Shown here one piece after another: positions 44,830-54,442 of a stretch of 64,000 nucleotides of DNA. The notes under the pieces are model-generated. The model was not told the DNA's origin, ran no database searches, and saw only the letters and a list, made by a program, of their open reading frames with translations. The stretch lies in the NCBI RefSeq assembly GCF_004216565.1, contig NZ_SGWV01000008.1:372001-436000 (forward strand), given 5' to 3'. Every line of letters begins with the position of its first letter. Position 1 is the first letter of the stretch. The translations under genes were made by a program, and so were the position numbers. Origin of the DNA: Sphaerotilus mobilis. GTDB taxonomy: Bacteria > Pseudomonadota > Gammaproteobacteria > Burkholderiales > Burkholderiaceae_C.

Positions 44830-47313
44830 TTAGGAGTGTCCGCAGACCGCCAACAGCTCGTTCAAGGGCATCGGCCGGCCGAACAGGTAGCCCTGGAAGC
44901 GCTCGCAGCCGTGCTGCCGCAGGAAGGCGAGCTGATCGGCGGTCTCGACCCCCTCGGCGATGACCTCGAAACCGAGCTGCCGACCCAGTGCGATCACGGT
45001 GCGCACGATGGCCGATTCGCTGGCTCCGTCGGGCAGGCCATGCACAAAGCCACGATCGATCTTGAGCTGGTCCAGCGGCAGGCGCTGCAGGTAGGCGAGC
45101 GACGAATAGCCGGTGCCGAAGTCGTCCAGCGAGAAGGTCACGCCGAGTGCCTTGAGCGTGGCCATCTTCTGCGCGATGACGCCCAGATCACGCGCGAGCA
45201 TGCTTTCGGTCAGTTCGAGCTTGAGCCGCGTCGGGTTGGCCCCTGACTGGCGCAAGGCATCCACCACCTGGTTGACAAAGTCGGGGTGGTGGAACTGCCG
45301 GGCACTCACATTGACCGCCATGGTCAGCGCCGCCGTCGCGTCGTCCCGGGACCAGCTCGCGAGGATGTCGCAGGCCTTGCGCAACACCCAGGGACCGAGC
45401 CTGAGGATGTAGCCGCTGCTCTCGGCCACGGCGATGAACTGGGCGGGCGAGACCGATCCGCGGGTCGGGTGGTTCCAGCGCAGCAGCGCCTCGACACCCA
45501 CCATCACGCCACGCGCATCGACCTGCGCCTGCAGATGCAGGCTCAGTTCCTCGCGGGTGATGCTCTGACGCAGGTCGGCTTCCAGCTCGGCCTGGCTCAC
45601 CAGATGAGCCTGCAGTTGCTGGTCGAAGAAGCGGAAGTCGTTGCGGCCATCGGCCTTGGCCTGGTACATGGCCGAATCGGCCCGGCTCAGCAGGTCATCG
45701 GCGTTCAACGGCGCGTCGCCAAACAGCGCCACACCCATGCTGGCCGAACAAGCGTGCTCGCGGCCGTCGATCACGCACGGTGCCTGCAGGGCCTGCAGCA
45801 GGTGGCGACAGGTGTCGCGCACATCGGCCGAAGCGGCTGCCACATCGGCCGACAGACCGGTCAGCACGGCGATGAACTCGTCGCCACCGAGGCGGGCCAC
45901 AAAGGTGCCTTCGGGAACGTGTTCGACGATGCGGCGTGCGAACTCGATGAGCAGGCGGTCCCCGCTGCGGTGACCCCAGTTGTCGTTGATGGCCTTGAAG
46001 TTGTCGAGGTCGATCAGGATGACCGCACCGAGCCGGCGATGTTCGAGGGCGCGGTCCAGGATGCCAACGATCTCGGTGACGTAGTGGGTCCGGTTGGGGA
46101 CCTGCGTGAGGCTGTCGAAATAAGCCAGTTGCTGGACCTTGCCCTGGGCCTCGCGCAGCGACGCCTCGCTGGCCTGCAGCGCCCGGAAGGCCCGTTCGCG
46201 CTCGGTGATGTCGCGGATGATGACCAGGAAGGCCTTGCGACCCGCGGCATCGAAGGCCGAGATCGACGCCTCGATCGGGAAGACCTCGCCATTGGCGCGC
46301 AGAGCCGTCAGGCCCGACAGGGTGCCCATGGCACGCGGTGCACCGCTGAGTTCCCCGAAGCGGGCGACGAACCCGGCATGACCCGGCCGCGTCGACAGGG
46401 GCAGCAGCACGTCCAGCGTTTCGCCCAGCATGTCCTCGGTCGTCCGGCCGAACATGGCCTCCGCCGCCGAGTTGAAAACGATGATGCGCTGGGACTGGTC
46501 GATGCTGATGATCGCGTCCTTGGCGGTGTCGATGAGCCCGGTCAGGCGCTGCTCGCTCTCGCGCAAGGCGGTGTTGCTGGCCTCGGCGCGATCGAGCGCA
46601 TCCTGGAGCTGGGCCTGTACCGCCATCAGCTCGGCGTTCTTCTGCCGCGTGGTGCGCAACTGGCGCAAGGCCAGCAGTCCGAGTGCCCCGACCAGCGCGG
46701 CCAGGGCCAACGAACTCGCGCCGGACAGCACCGCCTGCTCGCGCAGCTGCTGCACCCGCGCCAGCGCCTCTTCGTTCTGCAGGGTGTTGATGTTGAGGAC
46801 GACCTCCTGCAGCGGCGCGGCCATGTCCTCCAGCGCCCGGCGCAGGTCGCGCAAGCGGGCCTCGTCATAGAGCGGCGGGCGATCCCGGTCATGGAAGTAG
46901 GTGTCGCCCGCCTGTGCAAACGCTTCCATGCGCTCGAACAGCGGACGGTTGCGCGGCGCGCGGAACTCCTCGCGCGGTCCGGACCCCGCACGCATGATCT
47001 CCAGCCGGCTGATGATCACCTCGTAGCGCAGCAGGACCTCGTCCATGACGGCAGGATCGCCGCGCGTGAGCAGCGCCTCGTTGAGCTTGGCGATCATCTT
47101 GTAGCGCTCGGCCTGCAGCTGGAACAAGTCCCACTCGACGCCGGCACGACTGAGGCTGACGGTGGCCTCGAAGCGCTTCCATTGGTTGTACTGCAGGCCG
47201 CCGATGCCCAGCACCAGCACGACCACCAGCGCCGACAGCGCCGGCTGCCAGAAGCGCCGCGCCGTCGCAGCACGTCCGACACGCCGCAGTCGGGCAAAAA
47301 GACCCTGGGTCAT
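44830..47313 (-). CDS. membrane GGDEF-EAL protein, DcpA-like partner of a pterin-binding protein
   Basis: 827 residues. Two membrane helices (near 20-42 and 205-228) bracket a periplasmic sensor of about 160 residues. A PAS domain (about 251-370), GGDEF (RLGGDEF near 475; no upstream RxxD) and EAL (VGVEALLRW near 606) follow. EAL catalytic residues are present: [26 protein letters not shown] and VIAEGVET. Both cyclase and phosphodiesterase activities are therefore possible. Its ATG overlaps the stop of the upstream Tat-exported molybdopterin-fold gene (ATGA, 47310-47313). This pairing is that of the Agrobacterium PruR-DcpA system, where pterin-bound PruR sets the balance of the two activities. 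Confidence 0.88.
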   Translation of the reverse strand: MTQGLFARLRRVGRAATARRFWQPALSALVVVLVLGIGGLQYNQWKRFEATVSLSRAGVEWDLFQLQAERYKMIAKLNEALLTRGDPAVMDEVLLRYEVIISRLEIMRAGSGPREEFRAPRNRPLFERMEAFAQAGDTYFHDRDRPPLYDEARLRDLRRALEDMAAPLQEVVLNINTLQNEEALARVQQLREQAVLSGASSLALAALVGALGLLALRQLRTTRQKNAELMAVQAQLQDALDRAEASNTALRESEQRLTGLIDTAKDAIISIDQSQRIIVFNSAAEAMFGRTTEDMLGETLDVLLPLSTRPGHAGFVARFGELSGAPRAMGTLSGLTALRANGEVFPIEASISAFDAAGRKAFLVIIRDITERERAFRALQASEASLREAQGKVQQLAYFDSLTQVPNRTHYVTEIVGILDRALEHRRLGAVILIDLDNFKAINDNWGHRSGDRLLIEFARRIVEHVPEGTFVARLGGDEFIAVLTGLSADVAAASADVRDTCRHLLQALQAPCVIDGREHACSASMGVALFGDAPLNADDLLSRADSAMYQAKADGRNDFRFFDQQLQAHLVSQAELEADLRQSITREELSLHLQAQVDARGVMVGVEALLRWNHPTRGSVSPAQFIAVAESSGYILRLGPWVLRKACDILASWSRDDATAALTMAVNVSARQFHHPDFVNQVVDALRQSGANPTRLKLELTESMLARDLGVIAQKMATLKALGVTFSLDDFGTGYSSLAYLQRLPLDQLKIDRGFVHGLPDGASESAIVRTVIALGRQLGFEVIAEGVETADQLAFLRQHGCERFQGYLFGRPMPLNELLAVCGHS

Positions 47314-47870
47314 CGGACCTCGATCTCTTTGACCTGCCAGATCGAACGCGAGTGGTAGAGGTCGTTGCGAACCTCCGGCACGTCGTCGTAGGGAAAGATC
47401 AGGAACAGCGGCCCCTTGTCGCGCACGGACAGTTCGACGCCATCGGCACGACGGGCCAGGATGGGCCGGTACGGCAGCACCTCGCCCAGTGGCATGCGGA
47501 CCTGGTAGTCGTTGAGGGCCGTCATCTGGGCGATCTGGCCGGCCGCTCCGGCCTGGGCCAGCACATCGGCCAGCAAGGGCCCGGTGAAGACGATCAGCCC
47601 CTTGTGCCAAGGCGTGCGGGTGCGCACGGTCTGCACCGGCAGCGCATCGAGCATGTCGGCATCAAACAGGTGGCGGGCAGGCGCATCCGGCACGTTCGGA
47701 TGCTTCAGGACGCCCCGGACGGTGAGCATCACCCGCCCCTTGGGCGGCCCGGCCTGAGCCGAGGCGAGGTCATGCCCAATCAGCCCCGCTGTTGCGCCGG
47801 CCAGCAGGCCGATGAAACGGCGCCTCGCCCCGGATGGGCCGCGCGTCTTGTCTGTCGTGTCATCGCTCAT
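47310..47870 (-). CDS. PruR-like periplasmic pterin-binding protein (sulfite-oxidase fold)
   Basis: 186 residues. The start at 47870 (MSDDTTDK) is followed by [18 protein letters not shown], a twin-arginine-like signal. The mature domain has the short molybdopterin oxidoreductase fold ([62 protein letters not shown]). It lacks the cysteine that ligates molybdenum in true oxidoreductases. Proteins of this kind encoded just before a GGDEF-EAL gene bind pterins and regulate it (PruR of Agrobacterium). The frame extends 39 codons upstream, but the ATG chosen gives a proper signal sequence. Confidence 0.78.
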   Translation of the reverse strand: MSDDTTDKTRGPSGARRRFIGLLAGATAGLIGHDLASAQAGPPKGRVMLTVRGVLKHPNVPDAPARHLFDADMLDALPVQTVRTRTPWHKGLIVFTGPLLADVLAQAGAAGQIAQMTALNDYQVRMPLGEVLPYRPILARRADGVELSVRDKGPLFLIFPYDDVPEVRNDLYHSRSIWQVKEIEVR

Positions 47871-48037
47871 CGTGTCGGCACCGATCCCAGCACTGCTTAA
47901 GGTAATCCTCAGAGTGTCCCGGACCTGTCTCGGGCCGGCCACGCAGGGTTGCCCGAAGCAGGGGCCGGAGCGTGACGGAATCATCACGAGGACCGATGCA
48001 GGTCAAGAGTGGGGCCGATCAGCCCCGCCGATCGGTG

Positions 48038-48874
48038 TCAGCCCGCTTGACCGAACTGAAAAAGTCGCCGTGGCGTGTCCCACAGCAGCCGGCGCCGATC
48101 GGCCGGATCGGGCCACCAGCGCTCGACCAGTCGCAGCAGCGGGCCCATGTCCAGCCGCTCGCCAGCCCGCAGAAAGGGCCAGTCGCTGGCCCACACGCAG
48201 GCGTCCAGCCCGTAGGCATCGACGAGGGCGCGAACATGTGGCTCGGCATCGTCGTAAGGCCAGGGGCCGGCCGAGTACTTCTGGTGGCCCGAGAGCTTGA
48301 CCACCGCCCTGCCACTGCGGGCCAGGTCCAGCACGGCCTGGAAACCCGGCTGCTGCAGGCCGCGCGACGGCACCGGCCGGCCGGCATGGTCGATCAGGAT
48401 GCGTGCGCCGCTGTCCAGCAGCAGCGGAGCCAGGCCCACCATCTGGTCGTCGGTGACCTGGGCTTGGATGAACAGGCCGAGATCGGCGAGGTGGCGCAGC
48501 ATCGGCGCGCTGTCGAGGTAGTGGTCCACGCCATGGATCGTGGCGTTGAAGGCCACGCCAACCACGCCGGCTTGCTGCAGCCGCTGCAGTTCCTCGCGGC
48601 TGGTGTCGTTGCGGACCACCGCGATGCCCTTGTAGCGCCCGCCACTGGCGGCCAGCGTGTCCAGCAGGCAGCGGTTGTCCAGCCCGTAGCCCGAGTTCGG
48701 CCCGACCACCAGCGCATGACGGATGCCGTAGCTGTCCATCACCAGCCGGTGCTGGGCCAGCGTGCCGATCTCCTGCCCCGCCGGGCGGTAGGCGACATCC
48801 GCCGCATAGGGGTGCCGGACGGGGTCCAGCACATGGTTGTGGCAGTCGATCTTGGGCTCGTCGAAGATGTTCAT
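48038..48874 (-). CDS. amidohydrolase family 2, LigI/2-pyrone-4,6-dicarboxylate hydrolase-like
   Basis: 278 residues from the ATG at 48874, with AAGG six bases upstream; a TTG four codons earlier also fits the frame. The protein opens with KIDCHNHVLDP (metal-binding HxH), then YGIRHALVVGPNSGYGLDN, GVVGVAFNATIHGVDHYLD, ARILIDHAGRPVPSRGLQQP and the catalytic Asp in ACVWASDWPFL. This is the COG3618 / LigI-like group that hydrolyses lactone rings, in keeping with the gallate dioxygenase four genes upstream. Substrate could be 2-pyrone-4,6-dicarboxylate or another aromatic ring-cleavage lactone. Confidence 0.82.
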   Translation of the reverse strand: MNIFDEPKIDCHNHVLDPVRHPYAADVAYRPAGQEIGTLAQHRLVMDSYGIRHALVVGPNSGYGLDNRCLLDTLAASGGRYKGIAVVRNDTSREELQRLQQAGVVGVAFNATIHGVDHYLDSAPMLRHLADLGLFIQAQVTDDQMVGLAPLLLDSGARILIDHAGRPVPSRGLQQPGFQAVLDLARSGRAVVKLSGHQKYSAGPWPYDDAEPHVRALVDAYGLDACVWASDWPFLRAGERLDMGPLLRLVERWWPDPADRRRLLWDTPRRLFQFGQAG

Positions 48875-48928
48875 GTCCGCCTTCAAGGGGATGTCATGGC
48901 GGGCCCATGACCCAGGGCCCGCCCGTCA

Positions 48929-50092
48929 TCAACGGCGGCCCAGCGCGGGCAGCACTTCCTTGACGATCTGGCCGCCGTTGCGGGCCTCGACCAGGAAGCT
49001 CTCGCGGTCCAGGTCGCCGTTGGCGTCGATGCTCACGTCCATGATGACACCCGGCTCCTTGGCCGCGGAGATGGTCAGACCATGCAGCGCGGCAGCCACT
49101 GCCTTGCGGTCGAACTTGCCGACCTTCTCGATCGCGGCCTTGAGGATGTAGATGCCGGTGTAGCCCTTGATGCCGTTGTGGTCGGTGACGTACTTGTATT
49201 CCTTCTGGAACTTGGCGTTGAAGGCCTTCATCGCCGGCGACGGCGCATCGACCGTCAGGCCCACGTGGGCGACCGCACCGTTCGCGGCCTCGCCCGCTAG
49301 CTCGATCACCTTCTGCCCGACCAGCGTGGTCTCGCCCACGATGGGCTTGGTGACACCTTGCTTGCGCAGCTCGCGCAGGGCACGGGCGGATTCCTCTTCG
49401 TTGGTGTAGACGAAGACCACGTCGGCATTGGCCTGCTTGGCCTTGAGGACCGGTGCGGAGAAGTCGATCTGCGCCTGTTCGGTGGACAGGTCGGCGATGA
49501 CCTTGACGCCCAGCGGTTCCAGCGCGGCCATCAGCGATTCGCGGCCACCCTTGCCGTAGTCGTTGTTGACGTAGATGAGCGCGACGGTCTTGGCCTTCAG
49601 GTTCTGCGCGATGTAGCGTGCCACCTTGGGCATCGCGGTGTCCTGGGTGAAGCTGGTGCGGAAGATGTAGGGGTTGCCCTGCTTGGTGATCGCCGCCGCC
49701 TCGCCGCCGGTGAAGTTGGGCACCTCGGCCCGCCGGGTCTCGGCCATGCTGACCATGATGGAGCCGGAGAACACCGGCCCGAAGACCGCGAACACCTCGT
49801 CGTCAACGGCCTTCTGCGCCAGGCCCTTGGCCACGCCGGGGTTGCTCTGCGTGTCGGAGGTCGACGTCTCGATCTTGCGACCCAGGATGCCGCCGGCCGC
49901 GTTGATCTCGCGCACCGCCAGCTCGATACCGTTCTTGAAGTTGGTGCCCGAGGTCGCGCCCGCGCCGGACAGCTCGACCAGCGTGGCGATCTTGACGACA
50001 TCGGCGGCCAGGGCCGGCAGGGCGAACAGGCTGGCGGCCGCGACGGCGACGGCGGCTTGAAGGCCGGCGCGGCGTTGGGTGGATGGGTGCAT
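48929..50092 (-). CDS. branched-chain-type ABC transporter substrate-binding protein
   Basis: 387 residues with a signal peptide (AAVAVAAASLFALPALAADV) and the Leu/Ile/Val-type periplasmic receptor fold (VVKIATLVELSGAGATSGTN, INAAGGILGRKIETSTSDTQ, FAVFGPVFSGSIMVS). No permease or ATPase genes are adjacent, so it must use partners encoded elsewhere or serve as a receptor. Position between the amidohydrolase and the shikimate dehydrogenase suggests that it binds an aromatic or hydroaromatic acid. Confidence 0.9.
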   Translation of the reverse strand: MHPSTQRRAGLQAAVAVAAASLFALPALAADVVKIATLVELSGAGATSGTNFKNGIELAVREINAAGGILGRKIETSTSDTQSNPGVAKGLAQKAVDDEVFAVFGPVFSGSIMVSMAETRRAEVPNFTGGEAAAITKQGNPYIFRTSFTQDTAMPKVARYIAQNLKAKTVALIYVNNDYGKGGRESLMAALEPLGVKVIADLSTEQAQIDFSAPVLKAKQANADVVFVYTNEEESARALRELRKQGVTKPIVGETTLVGQKVIELAGEAANGAVAHVGLTVDAPSPAMKAFNAKFQKEYKYVTDHNGIKGYTGIYILKAAIEKVGKFDRKAVAAALHGLTISAAKEPGVIMDVSIDANGDLDRESFLVEARNGGQIVKEVLPALGRR

Positions 50093-50178
50093 GGTCTTGT
50101 CTCCTGTGGGTGGCCGTAGGGCCGGATGGCCGTGTGGCCGTTTTGGGTCGATGGGAACGGGGTTCTTGCCGGCAGGGC

Positions 50179-51060
50179 TCAGCGCGGTCGCAGCAGCGCG
50201 CGCACCTCGGTGAGGTCCTGCTGCAGCGTCTGCGCCAGGGCTTCATGGCCGAAGAAGCGCAGGTATTCGGGCACCTGCTGGACCAGCATCTCGAAGCCGG
50301 CGTGGCCGGCGATGCCGCGCTCGGCGCAGGCCCGCAACAGGGGCGTGGGCTCGCGGCTCATGATGATGTCGACGACCACCGCACCGACATCGATGCGGGC
50401 CGGGTCGACCGGCATCGGGTCATCCGCCTTCAGGCCCTGCGAGGTGCAGTTGACGACCAGGCCGAAGCCGCCGGGGTCGTTGTGATCGGCCACACGGATG
50501 ACGCTGGCCGATCCCGTCACGGCGGCCTCGGCCTGCAGTTGCGCCACCAGCGCCTCGGCACGCGCCCGGCTGCGGTTGTGCACCGCCAGCTCGCCGATGC
50601 CACGCGACAGCAGCGCGGCGGCGACCGCCTGGCCACCCCCACCGGCACCCAGCATCAGCGCACGCTGGCCGGCGATGGGAATGCCGGCCTGGTCCAGCCC
50701 CTTGACGAAGCCGATGCCGTCGAACAGGGCACCGTCGGTGCTGCCGTCGGCACAGCGCCGCACCGCATTGACCGCACCGGCCACCCGCGCCAGCGGGTCG
50801 ATGCGGTCGACCAGGCCGACCAGCGCCGGCTTGTGCGGAATCGTCGCCCACAGCCCACCCACGTTCTGCGCGCGCAGCGTGTGGCGCACCCAGCCGGCCA
50901 GGTCCGCCGCCGCCACCCGCATCGGCACCAGCACGGCGTCGATGCCGTGGCGGGCGAACAGCGCGTTGTAGACCTCCGGCGCGCGGACCTGCGAGACCGG
51001 GTCGCCGATGATGAAGAAGACCTGGGTGTGGCCGGTGATGCGCCGTTCCGTGGTGCTCAT
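50179..51060 (-). CDS. shikimate/quinate dehydrogenase of the AroE family
   Basis: 293 residues. The substrate domain has IGDPVSQVRAPEVYNALFAR and the catalytic lysine in GGLWATIPHKPALVG. The NAD(P) domain has MLGAGGGGQAVAAALLSRGI and the C-terminal helix AGHAGFEMLVQQVPEYLRFF. AroE makes shikimate in biosynthesis, but its place in a catabolic cluster suggests oxidation of shikimate or quinate toward 3-dehydroshikimate. The start overlaps the dioxygenase stop by four bases (ATGA at 51057-51060). The domain pattern is conserved, though the fold is AroE-like rather than a canonical AroE in this cluster. Confidence 0.87.
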   Translation of the reverse strand: MSTTERRITGHTQVFFIIGDPVSQVRAPEVYNALFARHGIDAVLVPMRVAAADLAGWVRHTLRAQNVGGLWATIPHKPALVGLVDRIDPLARVAGAVNAVRRCADGSTDGALFDGIGFVKGLDQAGIPIAGQRALMLGAGGGGQAVAAALLSRGIGELAVHNRSRARAEALVAQLQAEAAVTGSASVIRVADHNDPGGFGLVVNCTSQGLKADDPMPVDPARIDVGAVVVDIIMSREPTPLLRACAERGIAGHAGFEMLVQQVPEYLRFFGHEALAQTLQQDLTEVRALLRPR

Positions 51061-52409
51061 GCTGGCTCCTTGTGTTCGGTCGATGGCGGTGCGTCCCAGG
51101 ACGGCGCTGCCGTATCCTTGCCCGCCACCGAGTAGAGCGCGCCGGGCGCGTTGCGGGTCTTCTGGAATGCCTCCAGTGACTCGCCACGCATCGCGGCGTA
51201 GATGTGCAGGTTGGACGTGCCGACCACCGCGCCCAGCTTCTCCAGCATGAAGAAGATGGCACCGTGGTGGATCAGGCCGCGCCAGTCGCGCCGCGCGATC
51301 AGCTCACGTTCGGTCTGGCTCAGGTCAGACGCAGCCAGGCAAGCGGCCTCGTCGGCGAGGAAGCGCGCACGCGTCGCCGGCACGATCAGCCCGTGCAGGA
51401 AGCGGTTCAGGCGATAGGCCCGCACGCTGCGTTCGAGGTCAAAGGGATAGGTGCCGCTCAGGCCTTCGACGCCGGCCAGTTGTTCGGCCATGCGGGCCCG
51501 GTGACGGACCACCTCGCCGGCCACCGGCGGCTCGGCCTGGTTCTCGTAGATGGCGGTGGCGATGCCGGTCATCGACGGCAGGTAGTAGGTCTGGTGGATC
51601 TGCCGGACCTGGGCCGACAGCGCGCCGCGCATGGTCAGCCACATGATGACCTCGGCACCTTCCAAGCCACCCAGCTCGGCGAACTCGGCCTGCGTCATCT
51701 CGGCCAGCCGCTCCGGGTCGCGCTCGAAGGTCGCCAGGAAACGGGCGTCCCAGCCGGGGTTGTTGAAGCCGGCGCGCTCGCCGTGGACCTGGTGCGACAG
51801 GCCGCCCGTGGCCACCACCGCGACGCTCAGGTCCTCGGGGTAGCTCTCGATCGCGCGGCGCAAGGCCTGGCCGAGCCGGTAGCAGCGCCGCGCGCTCGGG
51901 ATCGGGAACTGCAATACGCCCATCTGCAAGGGCACCAGCCGGACCGGCCATGCGGGCTGTGCACCCGCCGGCCCGTCTGGCATGCCGGCAGCGGCTTGTG
52001 GCGGGCACATGATGGACAAGGGCGAGAAGCAGCCATGGTCGAGCGGCTTGTCCTGGAAGAAGGACATGTCGAACTCGTCGGTCATCAGCGACTGGCCGAT
52101 GTGACGGGCCAGCGCGGCATGGCCCTCGATGGGCGGCAGGTCGCGGGCGCCACCGCCCTCGTCAGCCACCTCCCAGCGCTCGCCCACGCCCAGCACGAAG
52201 GCCGAGTAGTGGTCGAAGAAGAAGGAGGTGACGTGGTCGTTGTAGACCATCAGCAGCACGTCCGGTCGACGCTCCTCGATCCATTGCCGGACGGGGCCGA
52301 AGGCCTCGAAGATCGGTGCCCAGACGGGGTCGTGGCGCTTGTTGCGGTCGACCGCAAAGCCGATGGTGGGCGTGTGCGAGGCGGCGATGCCGCCGATGAT
52401 GCGGGCCAT
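51057..52409 (-). CDS. galA: gallate dioxygenase (fused LigB-LigA type extradiol dioxygenase)
   Basis: 450 residues. The first part (about 1-300) is a LigB-type catalytic domain beginning MARIIGGIAASHTPTIGFAV, with VYNDHVTSFFFDHYSAFVLG, EGGGARDLPPIEGHAALARH and HGCFSPLSIM; the iron ligands come from these His/Glu motifs. The last 120 residues (GLIVPATRARFLADEAACLA, LIARRDWRGLIHHGAIFFML) resemble LigA, as in GalA/DesB enzymes that cleave gallate. About 20 residues near 145-165 (PDGPAGAQPAW) are an insertion relative to the 420-residue enzymes I know. The product would be 4-oxalomesaconate. Confidence 0.88.
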   Translation of the reverse strand: MARIIGGIAASHTPTIGFAVDRNKRHDPVWAPIFEAFGPVRQWIEERRPDVLLMVYNDHVTSFFFDHYSAFVLGVGERWEVADEGGGARDLPPIEGHAALARHIGQSLMTDEFDMSFFQDKPLDHGCFSPLSIMCPPQAAAGMPDGPAGAQPAWPVRLVPLQMGVLQFPIPSARRCYRLGQALRRAIESYPEDLSVAVVATGGLSHQVHGERAGFNNPGWDARFLATFERDPERLAEMTQAEFAELGGLEGAEVIMWLTMRGALSAQVRQIHQTYYLPSMTGIATAIYENQAEPPVAGEVVRHRARMAEQLAGVEGLSGTYPFDLERSVRAYRLNRFLHGLIVPATRARFLADEAACLAASDLSQTERELIARRDWRGLIHHGAIFFMLEKLGAVVGTSNLHIYAAMRGESLEAFQKTRNAPGALYSVAGKDTAAPSWDAPPSTEHKEPA

Positions 52410-52436
52410 GGGGCGTGCTCCTGGAAGTTGGATCGT

Positions 52437-53768
52437 TCAGCCACCGAAGCTGCGCACCAGCACCAGCGGGATCGCCGGGAAGGCCAGCAGCAGCACGATG
52501 CGCACGAGGTCGGAGGCAAGGAAGGGCATCACGCCCTTGAAGGTGTCGGTCAACGGCACATCGCGGGCCAGCCGGTTGATGATGAAGACGTTCATGCCCA
52601 CCGGCGGATGGACCAGGCCGATCTCGACCACCATCAGCGCGAGGATGCCGAACCAGATGCTCTTGTCGGTCGGCGACAGGCCATGGAATTCCAGGCCCAT
52701 GACCACCGGGTAGAAGATCGGGATGGTCAGCAAGATCATGGCCAGGCTGTCCATCACGCAGCCGAGCAGGATGTAGATCACCAGGATCGCGACCATCACC
52801 ACCATCGGGCTCAGGCCACTGCCTTGCACCCATGCGGCCAGCTCGACCGGCATCTGCGACAGGGCCAGCGCGCTGTTGAGCATGTCCGCACCGAGCAGCA
52901 CCAGGAAGATCATCGCGGTGGCCTGGGCCGTTCCCAGCGTGCTGGCCAGCAGACCGCGCAGCCGCATGCCACCGCCGGCGACCGCCAGCAGGCCGCAAGC
53001 CGCTGCACCAATCGCAGCGGCCTCCGTCGGGTTGGCCCAGCCGCCGTAGATGCCGACGATGACGACCACGAACACGCCGATCACCGGCGCCACCTGGGCC
53101 AGCGCGCGCAGCCGCTCGGGCCAGGCCACCCGCGGGCCGGCCGGTCCGGCGGACGGGTTCAGCGTGACCACCAAGCGCACCACGAGCATGTAGCCGACCA
53201 TCGCGATCAGGCCCGGCAGCACAGCGGCCATGAACAGCTTGCCGATCGATTCCTGCGTCAGGATCGCGTAGATCACCAGCGGCACCGACGGCGGAATCAT
53301 GATGCCCAGCGTGCCACCGGCAGCCAGCGCGCCGGTCGCGAGGCTGCCCGAATAGCCGAAGCGCCGCAGCTCGGGCAAGGCCACCTGCCCCATCGTCGCG
53401 GCGGTCGCCAGCGAGGAGCCGCAGATCGCGCCGAAGCCGGCACAGGCGCCGATGGAGGCCATCGCCACGCCGCCCTTGAGGTGGCCCATGAAGGCCGCGA
53501 CAAAGCGGAACAGCGCCGCACTGAGCCCGCCATGGGTGGCGAACTGGCCCATCAGCAGGAACATCGGGATGACGATCAGGTCGTAGTTCGACAGCCGCGC
53601 ATAGGCCACGTTCTTCCAGGCGCTCAGCAGCGGTGCGGACGAGCCACCCGACAGCGCGAAGTAGCCCGCCGAGCCCATCACGAACATGGCCACGCCGATG
53701 GGCACGCGCAGCGCGAGCAGGCCCATCAGGCAGGCAAAGATCAGCAGGCCGATCTGGATGCCGGTCAT
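52437..53768 (-). CDS. dctM: TRAP transporter large permease (DctM type)
   Basis: 443 residues with 11-12 membrane segments. The typical DctM features are present: GAICGSSLATAATMGQVALP, TLGIMIPPSVPLVIYAILTQ, GGWANPTEAAAIGAAACGLL and LVHPPVGMNVFIINRLAR. Start overlaps the small-permease stop by four bases (ATGA at 53765-53768). Drives Na+/H+-coupled import of an organic acid captured by the DctP receptor; gallate, shikimate or a similar acid is the obvious candidate from the cluster. Confidence 0.93.
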   Translation of the reverse strand: MTGIQIGLLIFACLMGLLALRVPIGVAMFVMGSAGYFALSGGSSAPLLSAWKNVAYARLSNYDLIVIPMFLLMGQFATHGGLSAALFRFVAAFMGHLKGGVAMASIGACAGFGAICGSSLATAATMGQVALPELRRFGYSGSLATGALAAGGTLGIMIPPSVPLVIYAILTQESIGKLFMAAVLPGLIAMVGYMLVVRLVVTLNPSAGPAGPRVAWPERLRALAQVAPVIGVFVVVIVGIYGGWANPTEAAAIGAAACGLLAVAGGGMRLRGLLASTLGTAQATAMIFLVLLGADMLNSALALSQMPVELAAWVQGSGLSPMVVMVAILVIYILLGCVMDSLAMILLTIPIFYPVVMGLEFHGLSPTDKSIWFGILALMVVEIGLVHPPVGMNVFIINRLARDVPLTDTFKGVMPFLASDLVRIVLLLAFPAIPLVLVRSFGG

Positions 53769-54331
53769 GCGCGCACCTCGTCGTGGTTCGTGGCGACGCC
53801 CGTCACGGGCGTGCGCAGGTGCGCGCCGACCATGTAGAGGCCGGCCAGCGCCATCAGCACAAAGCCCGGGACCATGGCCATCTGCGCGATCCACAAGGGC
53901 CAGGCCAGCACGACGCTGGTCTCGCCGGACTCTTGCGAGGCCAGCGCGGCAGCGGTGGTCCGCCACGCCAGCAGCAGGCCGATGACGCCAAACAGCGCCG
54001 AGCCCGCCGCGTCCAGCCGGTGGCAGATGCGCGCCGACAGGCGGGCGGTGAAGAAGTCGACCTTGACGTCGCCACCGACCAGGTGGCAATAGGCGAAGAA
54101 GGTCGCGCAGGCCACGGCGGCGCACATCTGCAGGACCTCGATGTCGCCGGGGATGGGGGCGGAGGCCAGCTTGCGGCCGACGATGCTGACGATGCTCATC
54201 AGCACCAGCGCGACAAACACGAGGCCGCCAACGACGGCTGCGGCCTGGCAGGTGCGCAGCAACAGGCGCCCGGCAGGGCCGAAGCCGGGCGGGACGCCGG
54301 CAGGGCCGGCGCCCGGAAGGGGTTCATTCAT
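53765..54331 (-). CDS. dctQ: TRAP transporter small permease (DctQ type)
   Basis: 188 residues with four membrane segments (LVFVALVLMSIVSIVGRKLA; CAAVACATFFAYCHLVGGDV; IGLLLAWRTTAAAL; MVPGFVLMALAGLYMVGAHL). The motif VGGDVKVDFFTARL is characteristic of DctQ. It overlaps dctM by four bases. The ATG at 54331 is used because the frame upstream has no membrane or family features. Confidence 0.9.
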   Translation of the reverse strand: MNEPLPGAGPAGVPPGFGPAGRLLLRTCQAAAVVGGLVFVALVLMSIVSIVGRKLASAPIPGDIEVLQMCAAVACATFFAYCHLVGGDVKVDFFTARLSARICHRLDAAGSALFGVIGLLLAWRTTAAALASQESGETSVVLAWPLWIAQMAMVPGFVLMALAGLYMVGAHLRTPVTGVATNHDEVRA

Positions 54332-54442
54332 GGCAGAGGGACGTCGGGGGAAGAACCCGCGCCAGGACGGCGCGGGCGGGGAAGGACACATCAGCCGATG
54401 CGGTGACGCGGCAGGTGCTTCGTCACCGCGTCCAGGCCAGGA

